Shown here: piece by piece, positions 33,297 through 41,328 of the stretch
How the letters are laid out: every line of letters starts with the position of its first letter
Numbering within the stretch: position 1 is the first letter of the stretch
Origin: Gammaproteobacteria bacterium
Lineage (GTDB): Bacteria; Pseudomonadota; Gammaproteobacteria; Xanthomonadales; Rhodanobacteraceae
Length of the DNA: 48,517 nt
Assembly (NCBI GenBank): GCA_021324095.1
Contig: JAJPJT010000039.1
Span: 1-48,517 of the forward strand
Direction: 5' to 3'
Notes under the pieces: generated by a model
Told to the model about the DNA's origin: nothing
Database searches by the model: none
What the model saw: only the letters and a program-made list of their open reading frames with translations
Program-made: the position numbers and the translations under genes

Positions 33297-33764
33297 TCAG
33301 GACCAGCCTCCGTCGCGACCCAGTGCCCGCATTTGCTCCCACAGCAGACGCTTGCGTTCGCGATCGGCGTACAGGACGGAAAGTGGATCGACGTGCAGCA
33401 CCCGCTCGGCGGGCACGCCCTCCGGCGACGGTGCCGCCCCGAACACCATCACCGCCGCAGTCGGGTCGTCCGCGACATCACAGACCCGCACCGATTGCAG
33501 TCCGGCCTTGGCCACCGCTTCGGTCAGCGCCACGTACATCTTGTTGATGACTGGATCGCCCAATTCGGCCTGATCAGGTTGCAGGGCGAGCCGGCGGACT
33601 CTTGGCACTCCGGACGCAATGTCAGGAACGACCGCAGACGCCGCGCCACTGACAGCCTGCGCAACAATCGGCGCGACGGGCGGCGCACGCAGCCGCAACC
33701 GCAGCGGTTCGACACCCAGCGCCCGCAGCCGGCGTTCGCGCATCGCGGGCATCGTTGCGTTCAT
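33297..33764 (-). CDS. holD: Putative DNA polymerase III psi subunit (HolD-like)
   Basis: 155 aa from ATG 33764, which overlaps the pssA stop as ATGA. I do not see strong motifs, but the layout matches HolD: an N-terminal RERRLRALGVEPLRLR segment like the chi-binding peptide of psi, a middle segment ending in GDPVINKMYVALTEAV, and a C-terminal LYADRERKRLLWEQMRAL resembling the R-x-x-LW end of psi. It directly precedes rimI, as holD does in E. coli. Sequence identity with E. coli is low, so an unrelated conserved protein remains possible. Confidence 0.55.
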   Translation of the reverse strand: MNATMPAMRERRLRALGVEPLRLRLRAPPVAPIVAQAVSGAASAVVPDIASGVPRVRRLALQPDQAELGDPVINKMYVALTEAVAKAGLQSVRVCDVADDPTAAVMVFGAAPSPEGVPAERVLHVDPLSVLYADRERKRLLWEQMRALGRDGGWS

Positions 33765-34564
33765 TGATGGGGTTCCGGAGAAGAATGCCGGCGAGTCATC
33801 CGCAGGCGGCGCCGCGACGCCCGGCTGCGCAGACCCCACAGCGTGATGACGATTCCGGACAGCGCATATACGGTGGCAAGCGCGAGCAGCACCAGCGAGG
33901 TGTAAAGCGTCAGCGCGACGATGATCAGCACCGCCAGGATGATCCACACGAACGGCACGCGGTCATTGGCCGGGAGTGTCTTGAAGCTGTAATAGCGCAC
34001 GCGGCTGACCATCAGCAAGCCTGCGATCACGGCCAGGATGGGCGTGAAGAAACACAGCCACTGCCCGTCGATGCCGAAGTTTTCCATCGTCCAGACGAAC
34101 GACATGCACAAACCGGCCGATGCCGGACTGGCCAGCCCCTGGAAATAACGTTTGTCGGCGACGCCGACCTGCGTGTTGAAGCGCGCCAGCCGCAACGCGG
34201 CGCAGGCGGCATAGAGAAACGCCGCGCACCAGCCCACCTTGCTCCAGACCGGACCGTAATCGCGCAGGTATTGCAGCGACCACGTGTACATCACGAGTGA
34301 AGGCGCGAGGCCGAAGCTGACCAGATCGGAAAGCGAGTCGTACTGCACCCCGAACTCGCTCTGGGTGCCGGTCAGGCGTGCGATGCGCCCATCCATCCCA
34401 TCCAGCAGCGCGGCCACGAACACCGCCACCGCGGCGTGCGTGAAATACCCCAGGAATCCGGCCACGATCGCGTAGAAACCGGCGAACATCGCGCCGGTCG
34501 TGAACAGGTTCGGAAGCAGGTAAATGCCGCGCCGCGGGGGTTTTCGGGGAAGCAGGTCGGTCAT
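33761..34564 (-). CDS. pssA: CDP-diacylglycerol--serine O-phosphatidyltransferase
   Basis: Integral membrane enzyme making phosphatidylserine, precursor of phosphatidylethanolamine. 267 aa. The CDP-alcohol phosphotransferase motif is complete: DGMDGRIARL followed by GVQYDSLSD at about residues 55-80. About seven hydrophobic helices and a basic C-terminal tail. This is the subclass II (Bacillus-like membrane) form rather than the E. coli PLD-type enzyme. First gene of a pssA-holD-rimI unit. Confidence 0.93.
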   Translation of the reverse strand: MTDLLPRKPPRRGIYLLPNLFTTGAMFAGFYAIVAGFLGYFTHAAVAVFVAALLDGMDGRIARLTGTQSEFGVQYDSLSDLVSFGLAPSLVMYTWSLQYLRDYGPVWSKVGWCAAFLYAACAALRLARFNTQVGVADKRYFQGLASPASAGLCMSFVWTMENFGIDGQWLCFFTPILAVIAGLLMVSRVRYYSFKTLPANDRVPFVWIILAVLIIVALTLYTSLVLLALATVYALSGIVITLWGLRSRASRRRLRMTRRHSSPEPHQ

Positions 34565-34709
34565 ACCGATGGCCGTTCAAAGCCTTGGGTCAGTTTAGCC
34601 CATGCTCCGGAGCACCGCCTGCCGCGCGTGCCATACGTGACGCGCTTCCGGATGCGCACAGGCGGCTGTGGCATACTCGCGCCACCCTAAATGGCACGGG
34701 GAACCGTCC

Positions 34710-35183
34710 ATGCAAATGCGCACTCTGCTTGTCGCGTCGGTCATCGGGCTTTCGGCCCTGTGCATCGCCGGGCTCGCCAGCGCCCAGCAGATCTACAAAT
34801 GGAAGGACGCTAATGGGGTGACGCATTTCTCGCAGACTCCGCCGGCCAGCGGGACGCATTACAGCAAGGTGCATCTCAGCGGCGAACCCGAAGTGTCCTC
34901 CAATCCGTCATCATCGACGGGCGGCCCGGATGAAACGAATGCCGATGACAATGGCGCTCCGCAACAAGCGACCCCAGCGGGCAGCCAGCCCGACACCCCG
35001 GCCAATCGTGCGACGCTTTGCAAGCAATTGAGCTCAAACATCACCTTGCTGCAGGGCAAGCAGCCGGTCGTGACCACGGGCAGCAATGGCAAGCAGGAAG
35101 TGATGAGCGACAACGCCCGCGAGCAGCAGCTCGCGACCGCGCGCGCACAGCAGGCGCAATATTGCGCGTCCAAGGGCGGTTGA
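34710..35183 (+). CDS. DUF4124-domain periplasmic protein
   Basis: 157 aa from ATG 34710, with a GGGGA site. A signal peptide (residues 1-25, cleavage after GLASA) is followed by QQIYKWKDANGVTHFSQTPP, the hallmark of the DUF4124 family. A Ser/Pro/Asp-rich linker (60-105) and a short helical Gln/Ala-rich end with two cysteines follow. Function of the family is unknown; members are common in this group of bacteria. Divergent from pssA. Confidence 0.88.
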   Translation: MQMRTLLVASVIGLSALCIAGLASAQQIYKWKDANGVTHFSQTPPASGTHYSKVHLSGEPEVSSNPSSSTGGPDETNADDNGAPQQATPAGSQPDTPANRATLCKQLSSNITLLQGKQPVVTTGSNGKQEVMSDNAREQQLATARAQQAQYCASKGG

Positions 35184-35604
35184 CCCTCGCCGCCGCGTGA
35201 TTCGCGCCGCTCACGACCTGTCACGTCTTTATTCCGCAGCTTCAAAGGCGATTTCGCTTGCCGCGCGACCAAGCCTCTCGTCTTTTGAGGAGACGTCCCT
35301 GTCCTGATTCCGCGCGCAGTACTCGCCACATCCATGTGGCTCGCCCTTCGGGCCGCCTGCGGCGTTCAGATCGGCACGACGGTTTCGGCAACATCGTGTT
35401 GCCTCAACTTCCCTGCGCTTCTCGCGCCGGCGCGCGATCGGCAAGCGGCAAGGGCAGACGAGGCAACAGGACGTTGCCGAGTCCACCACCGCAGGCGCGA
35501 TGGTTTTGGCTACTGCGCCGAAACAAAAGTAGCTCGTCCGCGAAGCGGACGAAACCGCTCTTGGGCAGTACAATCCGCCATTTCCGTTGCGACATGGAAC
35601 AGAG
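35184..35604. other. Repeat-filled stretch upstream of proS
   Basis: No supportable gene in about 420 bp. The module at 35380-35428 (CAACATCGTGTTG, then CCCTGCGCTTCTCGCGCC) recurs at 29371-29422. GCTCGTCCGCGAAGCGGACGAA near 35532 is a hairpin. The mosaic resembles the glyA-ettA gap. The proS promoter probably lies within about 60 bp of the start but is not obvious. Confidence 0.65.
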
Positions 35605-37311
35605 ATGCGCCTGTCGAAATTCCACCTCGCCACGACCCGCGAGGCACCTGCCGACGCCGAACTCGTCAGTCATCAACTGATGCTGCGCGCGGGGATGGTC
35701 CGCAAACTCGCGTCGGGGATTTACACGTGGTCGCCACTGGGTCTGCGCGTGATGCGCAAGGTCGAGGCTGTGGTGCGCGAGGAAATGGACCGCGCGGGGG
35801 CCGTCGAGCTCCTGATGCCGACGATCCAGCCCAAGGAACTGTGGGAGGAAACCGGGCGCTGGCAGAAGTTCGGCAGGGAACTCCTGAAAATAAGAGACCG
35901 CAAGGAAGCCGAATACTGCTACGCCCCGACCGCCGAGGAAGTGGTGACCGATTTCGCGCGCAACGAGCTGCGCAGTTACAAACAATTGCCGCTGAACCTG
36001 TACCAGATCCAGACCAAGTTCCGGGACGAAATCCGCCCACGGTTCGGGGTGATGCGCGCACGCGAATTCCTGATGAAGGATGCGTATTCATTCCACCTGA
36101 CGCCGGAAGACCTGGATCGCGAATACCACAACATGCACGACGCCTATGCGCGCATTTTCACGCGCCTCGGCCTCACGTTCCGCGCGGTGCAGGCGGACAC
36201 GGGCGCGATCGGCGGCAGTGCATCGCAGGAATTCCACGTGCTCGCTGATTCCGGCGAAGACGCGCTCGCGTTCTCGGATGGGTCCGATTACGCGGCGAAT
36301 GTGGAACGCGCCGAAGCGCTAACACCGGCGACGCTGCGTCCGGCGCCCGCGCAGGAACTCCGTCGCGTGGATACGCCGACGCAGAAAACCATTGCCGACG
36401 TCAGCGCGCTTCTCAAGGTTCCGCAGGCCAAATGCGTCAAGACCTTGATCGTGCGCGGCAGGGAGGGCGTCGTTGCGCTTTGCCTGCGTGGCGATCATGA
36501 GGTGAATGAAATCAAGGCCGCGAAACTGCCCGAATTGCCGGGCGAATCCGTGCTGGCGGACGAAGCCGAGATCGTGCAGCGCGTGGGCTGCGTGCCCGGA
36601 TTCCTGGGACCGGTGGGTTTGCCCGACGACATTCCGGTCATCGTGGACCGCAGCGCCGCGGTGCTCGCCGATTTCGTGTGTGGCGGCAATGCGGCCGGAA
36701 TCCACTACACGGGCGTCAACTGGGAGCGCGACGCACGCATCACCCGGGTGGCCGATCTGCGCAAGGTGGTGGCCGGCGATCCCTCGCCCGACGGCCATGG
36801 CACCCTCGCGATCGCCCGCGGCATCGAGGTGGGCCACGTGTTCCAACTCGGCACCAAATACTCCGAAGCGATGGGTGCGACGGTGCTGGACGACGCCGGC
36901 AAAAACCGCCTTCTGCACATGGGCTGCTACGGGATCGGAATATCGCGGATCGTCGCGGCCGCGATCGAACAAAATCACGACGATGCCGGAATCATATGGC
37001 CCGAACCGATGGCGCCGTGGCGCGTGGTGGTTTGCCTGATCAATCCGAGGAACAGCCCGGCCGTGAATGAAGCCGCTGAATCGCTGTACAAGGAACTGAA
37101 TGCGCGCGGCATCGAAACCTGCATCGATGATCGGGGCTTGCGGCCCGGCGCGATGTTTGCCGATCTCGAATTGATCGGCATTCCACATCGGATCGTCGTC
37201 AGCGAGCGTGGACTCGGTGCGGGCAGGTTCGAATATCGCGGCCGGTCCGATTCGGATAGCCGCAATCTGGACCGGGATTCGCTATTGGCCTTGTTCAAGC
37301 CCCTCCATTGA
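35605..37311 (+). CDS. proS: Proline--tRNA ligase (bacterial type with editing domain)
   Basis: Class II aminoacyl-tRNA synthetase. 568 aa from ATG 35605 (MRLSKFHL), preceded by GGAACAGAG. Motif 2 region [22 protein letters not shown], motif 3 [16 protein letters not shown], and an INS editing domain at about residues 230-380 ([12 protein letters not shown] to DLRKVVAGD) that hydrolyses mischarged Ala-tRNAPro. C-terminal anticodon-binding domain (about 470-565). Length agrees with E. coli ProRS (572 aa). Confidence 0.97.
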   Translation: MRLSKFHLATTREAPADAELVSHQLMLRAGMVRKLASGIYTWSPLGLRVMRKVEAVVREEMDRAGAVELLMPTIQPKELWEETGRWQKFGRELLKIRDRKEAEYCYAPTAEEVVTDFARNELRSYKQLPLNLYQIQTKFRDEIRPRFGVMRAREFLMKDAYSFHLTPEDLDREYHNMHDAYARIFTRLGLTFRAVQADTGAIGGSASQEFHVLADSGEDALAFSDGSDYAANVERAEALTPATLRPAPAQELRRVDTPTQKTIADVSALLKVPQAKCVKTLIVRGREGVVALCLRGDHEVNEIKAAKLPELPGESVLADEAEIVQRVGCVPGFLGPVGLPDDIPVIVDRSAAVLADFVCGGNAAGIHYTGVNWERDARITRVADLRKVVAGDPSPDGHGTLAIARGIEVGHVFQLGTKYSEAMGATVLDDAGKNRLLHMGCYGIGISRIVAAAIEQNHDDAGIIWPEPMAPWRVVVCLINPRNSPAVNEAAESLYKELNARGIETCIDDRGLRPGAMFADLELIGIPHRIVVSERGLGAGRFEYRGRSDSDSRNLDRDSLLALFKPLH

Positions 37312-37329
37312 CCTGGGTCAGCGGCCTTT

Positions 37330-37358
37330 TTGCAACCGTCACGCAGTTGGGTGAAAAT
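37330..37358 (+). promoter_or_regulatory. Candidate promoter of the H-NS-family gene
   Basis: TTGCAA at 37330-37335 and GAAAAT at 37353-37358, 17 bp apart, in the 112-bp gap after proS. It would start transcription about 60 bp before the ATG. A matching GGAG ribosome binding site precedes the start codon. Confidence 0.4.
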
Positions 37359-37423
37359 ACCCCGTCGGCGGAGCCATCTCCGATCGATACAGGCTTTCAT
37401 TCCTCTCGACGATTGGAGTCAAT

Positions 37424-37738
37424 ATGGCCATCGATGTCAGCACGCTGAACAAGAAACAGCTCAGGGATCTCATCCGGAAAGCGAATGGTCGCATGAAGAA
37501 CATCGACAAGGAGAAAATCTCCAAGGTCAAGGCCAAGGTCGATGCATTACTCAAGGCCGAGGGGGTCACCTTTGCGCAGGTTTACGGCCGCAAGCGCGGC
37601 GGCAAGACCGGCAAGGTTCCGCCGAAATACCGCAATCCCGCTGGCGCCGAGACCTGGTCCGGCCGCGGCAAGCGTCCGCGCTGGTTTCTTGCCGCGTTGA
37701 AATCCGGCAAGAAGGAAAAGGATTTGCTGATCAAGTAA
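37424..37738 (+). CDS. H-NS family nucleoid-associated protein
   Basis: 104 aa. The C-terminal DNA-binding motif is clear: YRNPAGAETWSGRGKRPRWF at about residues 67-86, corresponding to the TWTGQGRTP hook of H-NS. The N-terminal helical region (1-45; LNKKQLRDLIRKAN and many lysines) is shorter and more basic than the E. coli oligomerisation domain. Such short H-NS-like proteins are typical of this group and may bind DNA as small oligomers. Own promoter and a downstream hairpin suggest a single-gene unit. Confidence 0.9.
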   Translation: MAIDVSTLNKKQLRDLIRKANGRMKNIDKEKISKVKAKVDALLKAEGVTFAQVYGRKRGGKTGKVPPKYRNPAGAETWSGRGKRPRWFLAALKSGKKEKDLLIK

Positions 37739-37742
37739 GTGT

Positions 37743-37812
37743 GGGATTGGGGATTAGGGATTAGGGATTCGGAAAGCCTCCAGTCACCCGGCTTTTTCGA
37801 TTCCCTAATCCC
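37743..37812. terminator. Heptamer repeat hairpin after the H-NS gene (terminator-like)
   Basis: Four tandem heptamers GGGATTG, GGGATTA, GGGATTA, GGGATTC run from 37743 to 37770. The last two pair (13 of 14 bases) with GATTCCCTAATCCC at 37799-37812. Inside that is AAAGCC/GGCTTT (37773-37778 with 37790-37795) followed by TT, a plausible terminator on the plus strand. Lies between convergent genes. Confidence 0.65.
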
Positions 37813-37825
37813 TTCTCCCAGTTTT

Positions 37826-39118
37826 TCAAAGACTCCGCCGCGGCGCTACCAAAAGGTCGCCGAATAGCAGGCCGGCCACCAGCGAAATCAACATCGTGAC
37901 CAGCAGGACTGCGATGTGGGTTCCGCTGGCAATCTGGTTGTTGAGCAGATCCGAGACGCTGCGGAAACCAATGCTGCCAGGCACCATCAACAACACGCCC
38001 GGTTCACGCACCAGCGCGCCGGGGCGATGTTTCAATGTGGCGTAAAAGTTACTGCCCGCGCTCAACACCAATCCGCCGATGAAAACCCCGAACGGCGTGC
38101 CCAATGCATTGCCGCTCCAGTACGTCACCAGATATCCGATGATGACGGACACGACTACCAGCGGGTAATCCCGCAACGCGGTCTGGAACAACATCGCGAA
38201 AGCCACCGCGGCGACCAGCAACGCAGGCCACTGTGCCCACAGCGGCAGCGGCGGCAGCGAATGCGCCGCGGGAACGATGTGTGCCACCGCGCAAACCTGG
38301 GCCGCCGCGATGGTGCCGAACGTCAGCTTCAGGATGGTCGCCGCGGCGCCCGCGAAGCGCGCGACGCCCGATGCCAGATGCTGGCTGGTCAGCTCGCGCA
38401 CCGCATTGGTCAACGACATGCCGGGCACCAGCACGATCAGCGCCGACAACACCACCAGTTTCAGCGCCAGCGGCACCAGCCATGCGCTGACCATCGTCGC
38501 GATGAAGGTGGCGACCAGCGCGGCGATCGCATCGCTTGCCGCCGACAGGCGCGGCCGCCCGTAGCCCGCGACCACGATGCCGCCAATCAGCAGACCGATC
38601 ACGCCCGCGACCACCGCGTCCTGCGCCGAGGTGCGAAACAACACCGCCACGCTCGCCGCCGACAGCCCGTAACTCACGATCGTTGCCCACAAGGCCCGCC
38701 GCGACAGCGGGCGGCCGAGTGCGCGCAACTGCGCCATCCCACGCCGCGGGTCGAGGCGTCCGTCCGCGACCTGGTCGGCAATCTCGTCGACGCGGCACAG
38801 GCGCGCAAGGTTCACGTCACCCGGCGCAATGCGCACGACCTGCGTGAGGTCGGCGATGCCGTCGCCCTCCGGCCCGCTGAACGACAGCACGATCGAAGTC
38901 GGCGTGGACAGCACGTCGCAGGCGAGGCCGAGTTGCTGCGCGACGTTGCCGATGGCCTGCTCGAGGCGCGGCGCCGCCGCGCCGTACTGGTGCAGGCGGC
39001 GGGCCAATTCGATCACGAAACCGATGCGTGCGCGCCGCCGTTCGATATCCTCCGGCACCGCCGAACCGTGTCCAGCTTCCGCAGGCAGCGATGCGGTCAC
39101 TTTCGGGTTACCGGCCAT
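37826..39118 (-). CDS. ThrE/ThrP-family amino acid exporter (fused two-domain form)
   Basis: 430 aa membrane protein. The N-terminal domain (about 30-270) has the cytoplasmic ARRLHQYGAAAPRLEQAI start of the ThrE family and five hydrophobic helices. The C-terminal domain (about 285-425) is the smaller partner with GSNFYATLKHRPGALVREPGVLLMVPGSIGFR. The two are separate genes in many bacteria and fused here, as in Corynebacterium ThrE. Substrate likely threonine or serine by family. 7 bp after nfeD. Confidence 0.85.
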   Translation of the reverse strand: MAGNPKVTASLPAEAGHGSAVPEDIERRRARIGFVIELARRLHQYGAAAPRLEQAIGNVAQQLGLACDVLSTPTSIVLSFSGPEGDGIADLTQVVRIAPGDVNLARLCRVDEIADQVADGRLDPRRGMAQLRALGRPLSRRALWATIVSYGLSAASVAVLFRTSAQDAVVAGVIGLLIGGIVVAGYGRPRLSAASDAIAALVATFIATMVSAWLVPLALKLVVLSALIVLVPGMSLTNAVRELTSQHLASGVARFAGAAATILKLTFGTIAAAQVCAVAHIVPAAHSLPPLPLWAQWPALLVAAVAFAMLFQTALRDYPLVVVSVIIGYLVTYWSGNALGTPFGVFIGGLVLSAGSNFYATLKHRPGALVREPGVLLMVPGSIGFRSVSDLLNNQIASGTHIAVLLVTMLISLVAGLLFGDLLVAPRRSL

Positions 39119-39125
39119 CGCGGCG

Positions 39126-39578
39126 TCATTGCGCCACCGCGCGCACCTTCAGCAGCGAGCCATCGACGCCGACGACCTCGACTTCAACGCCCGCAGGCAG
39201 ATCCGGTCCCGCGACCAGCCACTGGCCGTCGCCCACACGCGCCTTGCCGCGGCCGTTCACGATGGCCTCGATGAGCACATAACGCTGGCCGACCATCTGA
39301 TCGTCGCGGCGGCTCAACCTGCGTGCGGCGGGATCGCCGTTGCGCACCATCCGCGGCCGAATCAGCCTCCAGTAGAGCACGCACGATACGAATGCGAGGA
39401 TCACGAACAGCACCGTCTGCGCCAGCACGTCCAGCCCCGGCATTGCCCACGTGACGGCCCCCAGCACCGCCGCCGCGATGCCGATCCACAGCAGGAAGAA
39501 TCCCGGCGCCAACACCTCGCCCGCGATCAGGACCAGCGCCAGCACCCACCACCAGTAATGCAACGGTACGCCCAGCAT
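39126..39578 (-). CDS. nfeD: NfeD-family membrane protein (short form)
   Basis: 150 aa: three membrane helices at about residues 8-75 (VLALVLIAGEVLAPGFFLLWIG at the start is typical) and a C-terminal OB-fold domain at 90-150 (MVGQRYVLIEAIVNGRGKA, then VEVVGVDGSLLKV). This short NfeD lacks the serine protease domain. Such genes are almost always paired with a slipin/SPFH gene; here only a 47-codon remnant-like frame lies upstream. Confidence 0.87.
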   Translation of the reverse strand: MLGVPLHYWWWVLALVLIAGEVLAPGFFLLWIGIAAAVLGAVTWAMPGLDVLAQTVLFVILAFVSCVLYWRLIRPRMVRNGDPAARRLSRRDDQMVGQRYVLIEAIVNGRGKARVGDGQWLVAGPDLPAGVEVEVVGVDGSLLKVRAVAQ

Positions 39579-39590
39579 CGGTGCGATTCC

Positions 39591-39734
39591 TCAGCGCTGC
39601 GCCGTCGCCGCCGTTGAATTTTTCGCCAAGGCTTTCTTGCCGATCTCGGCGATGCCGGGCACGATCCGTACCCACTTCGCCAGCACGATCACCGCCACGA
39701 CGACGATGACTGCAACCATGATTGATGGCCACAT
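39591..39734 (-). pseudogene. 47-codon membrane protein, probably a deletion remnant of a slipin (SPFH) gene
   Basis: A frame too short for usual gene finders runs from ATG 39734 to TGA 39591, 12 bp before nfeD, with a strong GGGGGGA ribosome binding site. It reads MWPSIMVAVIVVVAVIVLAK, then WVRIVPGIAEIGKKALAKNST to the end. The hydrophobic helix plus V-L-A-K-x-V-R-I-V-P is the usual N-terminus of NfeD-partner slipins, and the IGKKALAKNST segment vaguely recalls slipin C-termini. An internal deletion of about 250 codons would explain it. It could instead be a working small membrane protein. A TATACT box lies at 39764-39769. Confidence 0.5.
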
Positions 39735-39806
39735 GCCGCGTCCCCCCAAGGTTCCGTCGGCGCAGTATAGCGACTTGCGTATCCCCTCTCCCGCCGCGAA
39801 AGGGGT

Positions 39807-41120
39807 TCAGATGCGCGATGCCGGCAGCGAAACCGTCACCCGCAATCCGCCGCCTTCGCGATTGGCCAGCACGATGCGACCGCCATGCGCCTCGACGATC
39901 TCGCGCGCCAATGCCAGACCCAGCCCGGTACCGGATCGCTTGGTGGAATAGAACGGCAGCAGTGCCTGTGCCAACACGGTATCGCTCATGCCGGGACCGC
40001 GATCGGAAACTTCGATGCGCCAATTCTGGAGGGAATGCGTGATCGCGAGCGTGACCTCGTCCGGATTGCCACCCGCCTCGGTCGCGTTCTTGAGCAGGTT
40101 GATCAAAACCTGCTCGATCTGCGCTGCGTCGAAACGCGCGGGCTCGACCGGGGCATCCCCCACGAGGCGGAATTCGCAGTGCAGCTTGAGAGCGTCCAGA
40201 AATGTCGCCCACTCCACCGACGCCGGATTTGGTTGCGGCAGCTTGGCGAAACTGGCGTATCCCGCCGTGAACGCATGCAGGTGCCGGACGCGCTCGCCGA
40301 TACCTTCGAACACCTTGGGCAAGCGCGCCAGGTCATTGCGCCGGGCCAGCTCGGCGCCGGAATGCGCCAGCGAGGAAATCGGGGCGAGGGAATTGTTCAG
40401 CTCGTGGCTGATCACGCGGATCACGCGCTTCCACACTGCCACTTCCTGACGCGATAGCTCGCGCGTCATGCGCTGCACCAGGTACAAGCGATGGGGGGTG
40501 CCCTGCAAGCGGAAGTCGCGCCGCGAAAGATGGAAATATTCCTCCTCGCTGCCCATCTCCACGCCGAACAGGCTGTCTTCGCTGGCGGTGAGCGCCTGCC
40601 GCAAACTTTCCGGGCAGGCTGCCAGCAGATCCTGGAAGCGCAGACCCATGGGGCTTTTGCCCTCGTTGAACAAATGCCGCGCAGCGAGGTTGGCATAGAC
40701 GATGTGGTCACCCGCGTCGGTCAGGACCAGCGCCGTCGGCGAATGCTGCACCACCGTATCGAGCAGCAACTCGCGCTGGCGCAGGTCCTGGCGCTGTTCG
40801 CGCAGCGCGTGGCCGAGTTCGTTGTGCGCTTCGATCAACTGCCCCAGCTCGTCGCGGCGGCGGGTGCGCAGCGAGATGCTGAAATCACCGTCCCGGTAAC
40901 TTGCCACGCTACCGGACAGCGCGCGCAGCAGCCGGCGGATCGGCTGCATCGACGCATGCGCTGCCCACGCGACCGGCACCAGGCACACGGCGACGGCAAT
41001 CACGCCGCCCAGCCAGGCGCTGCGAAACCACACGCTCAATGCGGCCGCCAGCGCTGCTGAAGCCACGGTGGCGCCGAACAGCAGCAGCGCGAGCTTGCCT
41101 TCGAGGGAGGAAATGCGCAT
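39807..41120 (-). CDS. Sensor histidine kinase with PAS domain and almost no periplasmic part
   Basis: 437 aa from ATG 41120. Two adjacent membrane helices (about residues 8-28 and 34-53) are joined by a loop of only a few residues, so there is no periplasmic sensor domain. Then a HAMP-like linker (55-105), a PAS domain (about 118-225; LVLTDAGDHIVYAN), and the kinase core: H-box VISHELNNSLAPISSL, N-box LINLLKNATEAG, SDRGPGMS and GTGLGLALAREIVEAHGG. The NtrB-like H-box with HELNNSL fits pairing with the NtrC-type regulator next to it. No clear Shine-Dalgarno site; repeat DNA lies directly upstream. Confidence 0.9.
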   Translation of the reverse strand: MRISSLEGKLALLLFGATVASAALAAALSVWFRSAWLGGVIAVAVCLVPVAWAAHASMQPIRRLLRALSGSVASYRDGDFSISLRTRRRDELGQLIEAHNELGHALREQRQDLRQRELLLDTVVQHSPTALVLTDAGDHIVYANLAARHLFNEGKSPMGLRFQDLLAACPESLRQALTASEDSLFGVEMGSEEEYFHLSRRDFRLQGTPHRLYLVQRMTRELSRQEVAVWKRVIRVISHELNNSLAPISSLAHSGAELARRNDLARLPKVFEGIGERVRHLHAFTAGYASFAKLPQPNPASVEWATFLDALKLHCEFRLVGDAPVEPARFDAAQIEQVLINLLKNATEAGGNPDEVTLAITHSLQNWRIEVSDRGPGMSDTVLAQALLPFYSTKRSGTGLGLALAREIVEAHGGRIVLANREGGGLRVTVSLPASRI

Positions 41121-41126
41121 GGATCG

Positions 41127-41183
41127 CTGGACGGGAGACGGGAGACGGGAATTGGGACGCGGGACGCGGGACGCGGGAAGAAT
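41127..41183. repeat. Degenerate heptamer repeat upstream of the kinase gene
   Basis: GGGAGAC GGGAGAC GGGAATT GGGACGC GGGACGC GGGACGC GGG: seven consecutive heptad-spaced GGG runs, all in one orientation. Part of the 208-bp gap between the regulator and kinase genes. Seven GGG runs make it a strong G-quadruplex candidate on the plus strand. Confidence 0.8.
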
Positions 41184-41191
41184 ATTGTTTT

Positions 41192-41327
41192 CCCTCTCCC
41201 TTCGGGAGAGGGTGGCGCGTAGCGCCGGGTGAGGGTACGCAAATCGCGGAAGATTACGCGAGTTTCGTACCCTCACCCCAGCGCTGCGCGCTCGGCCGCA
41301 GGCCGCCTCTCCCGGAGGGAGAGGGGT
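41192..41327. repeat. Composite palindromic repeat between regulator and kinase genes
   Basis: Starts CCCTCTCCCTTCGGGAGAGGG and ends CCTCTCCCGGAGGGAGAGGGG. The centre has GTGGCGCGTAGCGCCGGGTG, then GTACCCTCACCCCAGCGCTG. It is the closest relative of the element inserted in ribD (26247-26396). It could attenuate kinase expression relative to the regulator. Confidence 0.85.
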
Positions 41328-41328
41328 T

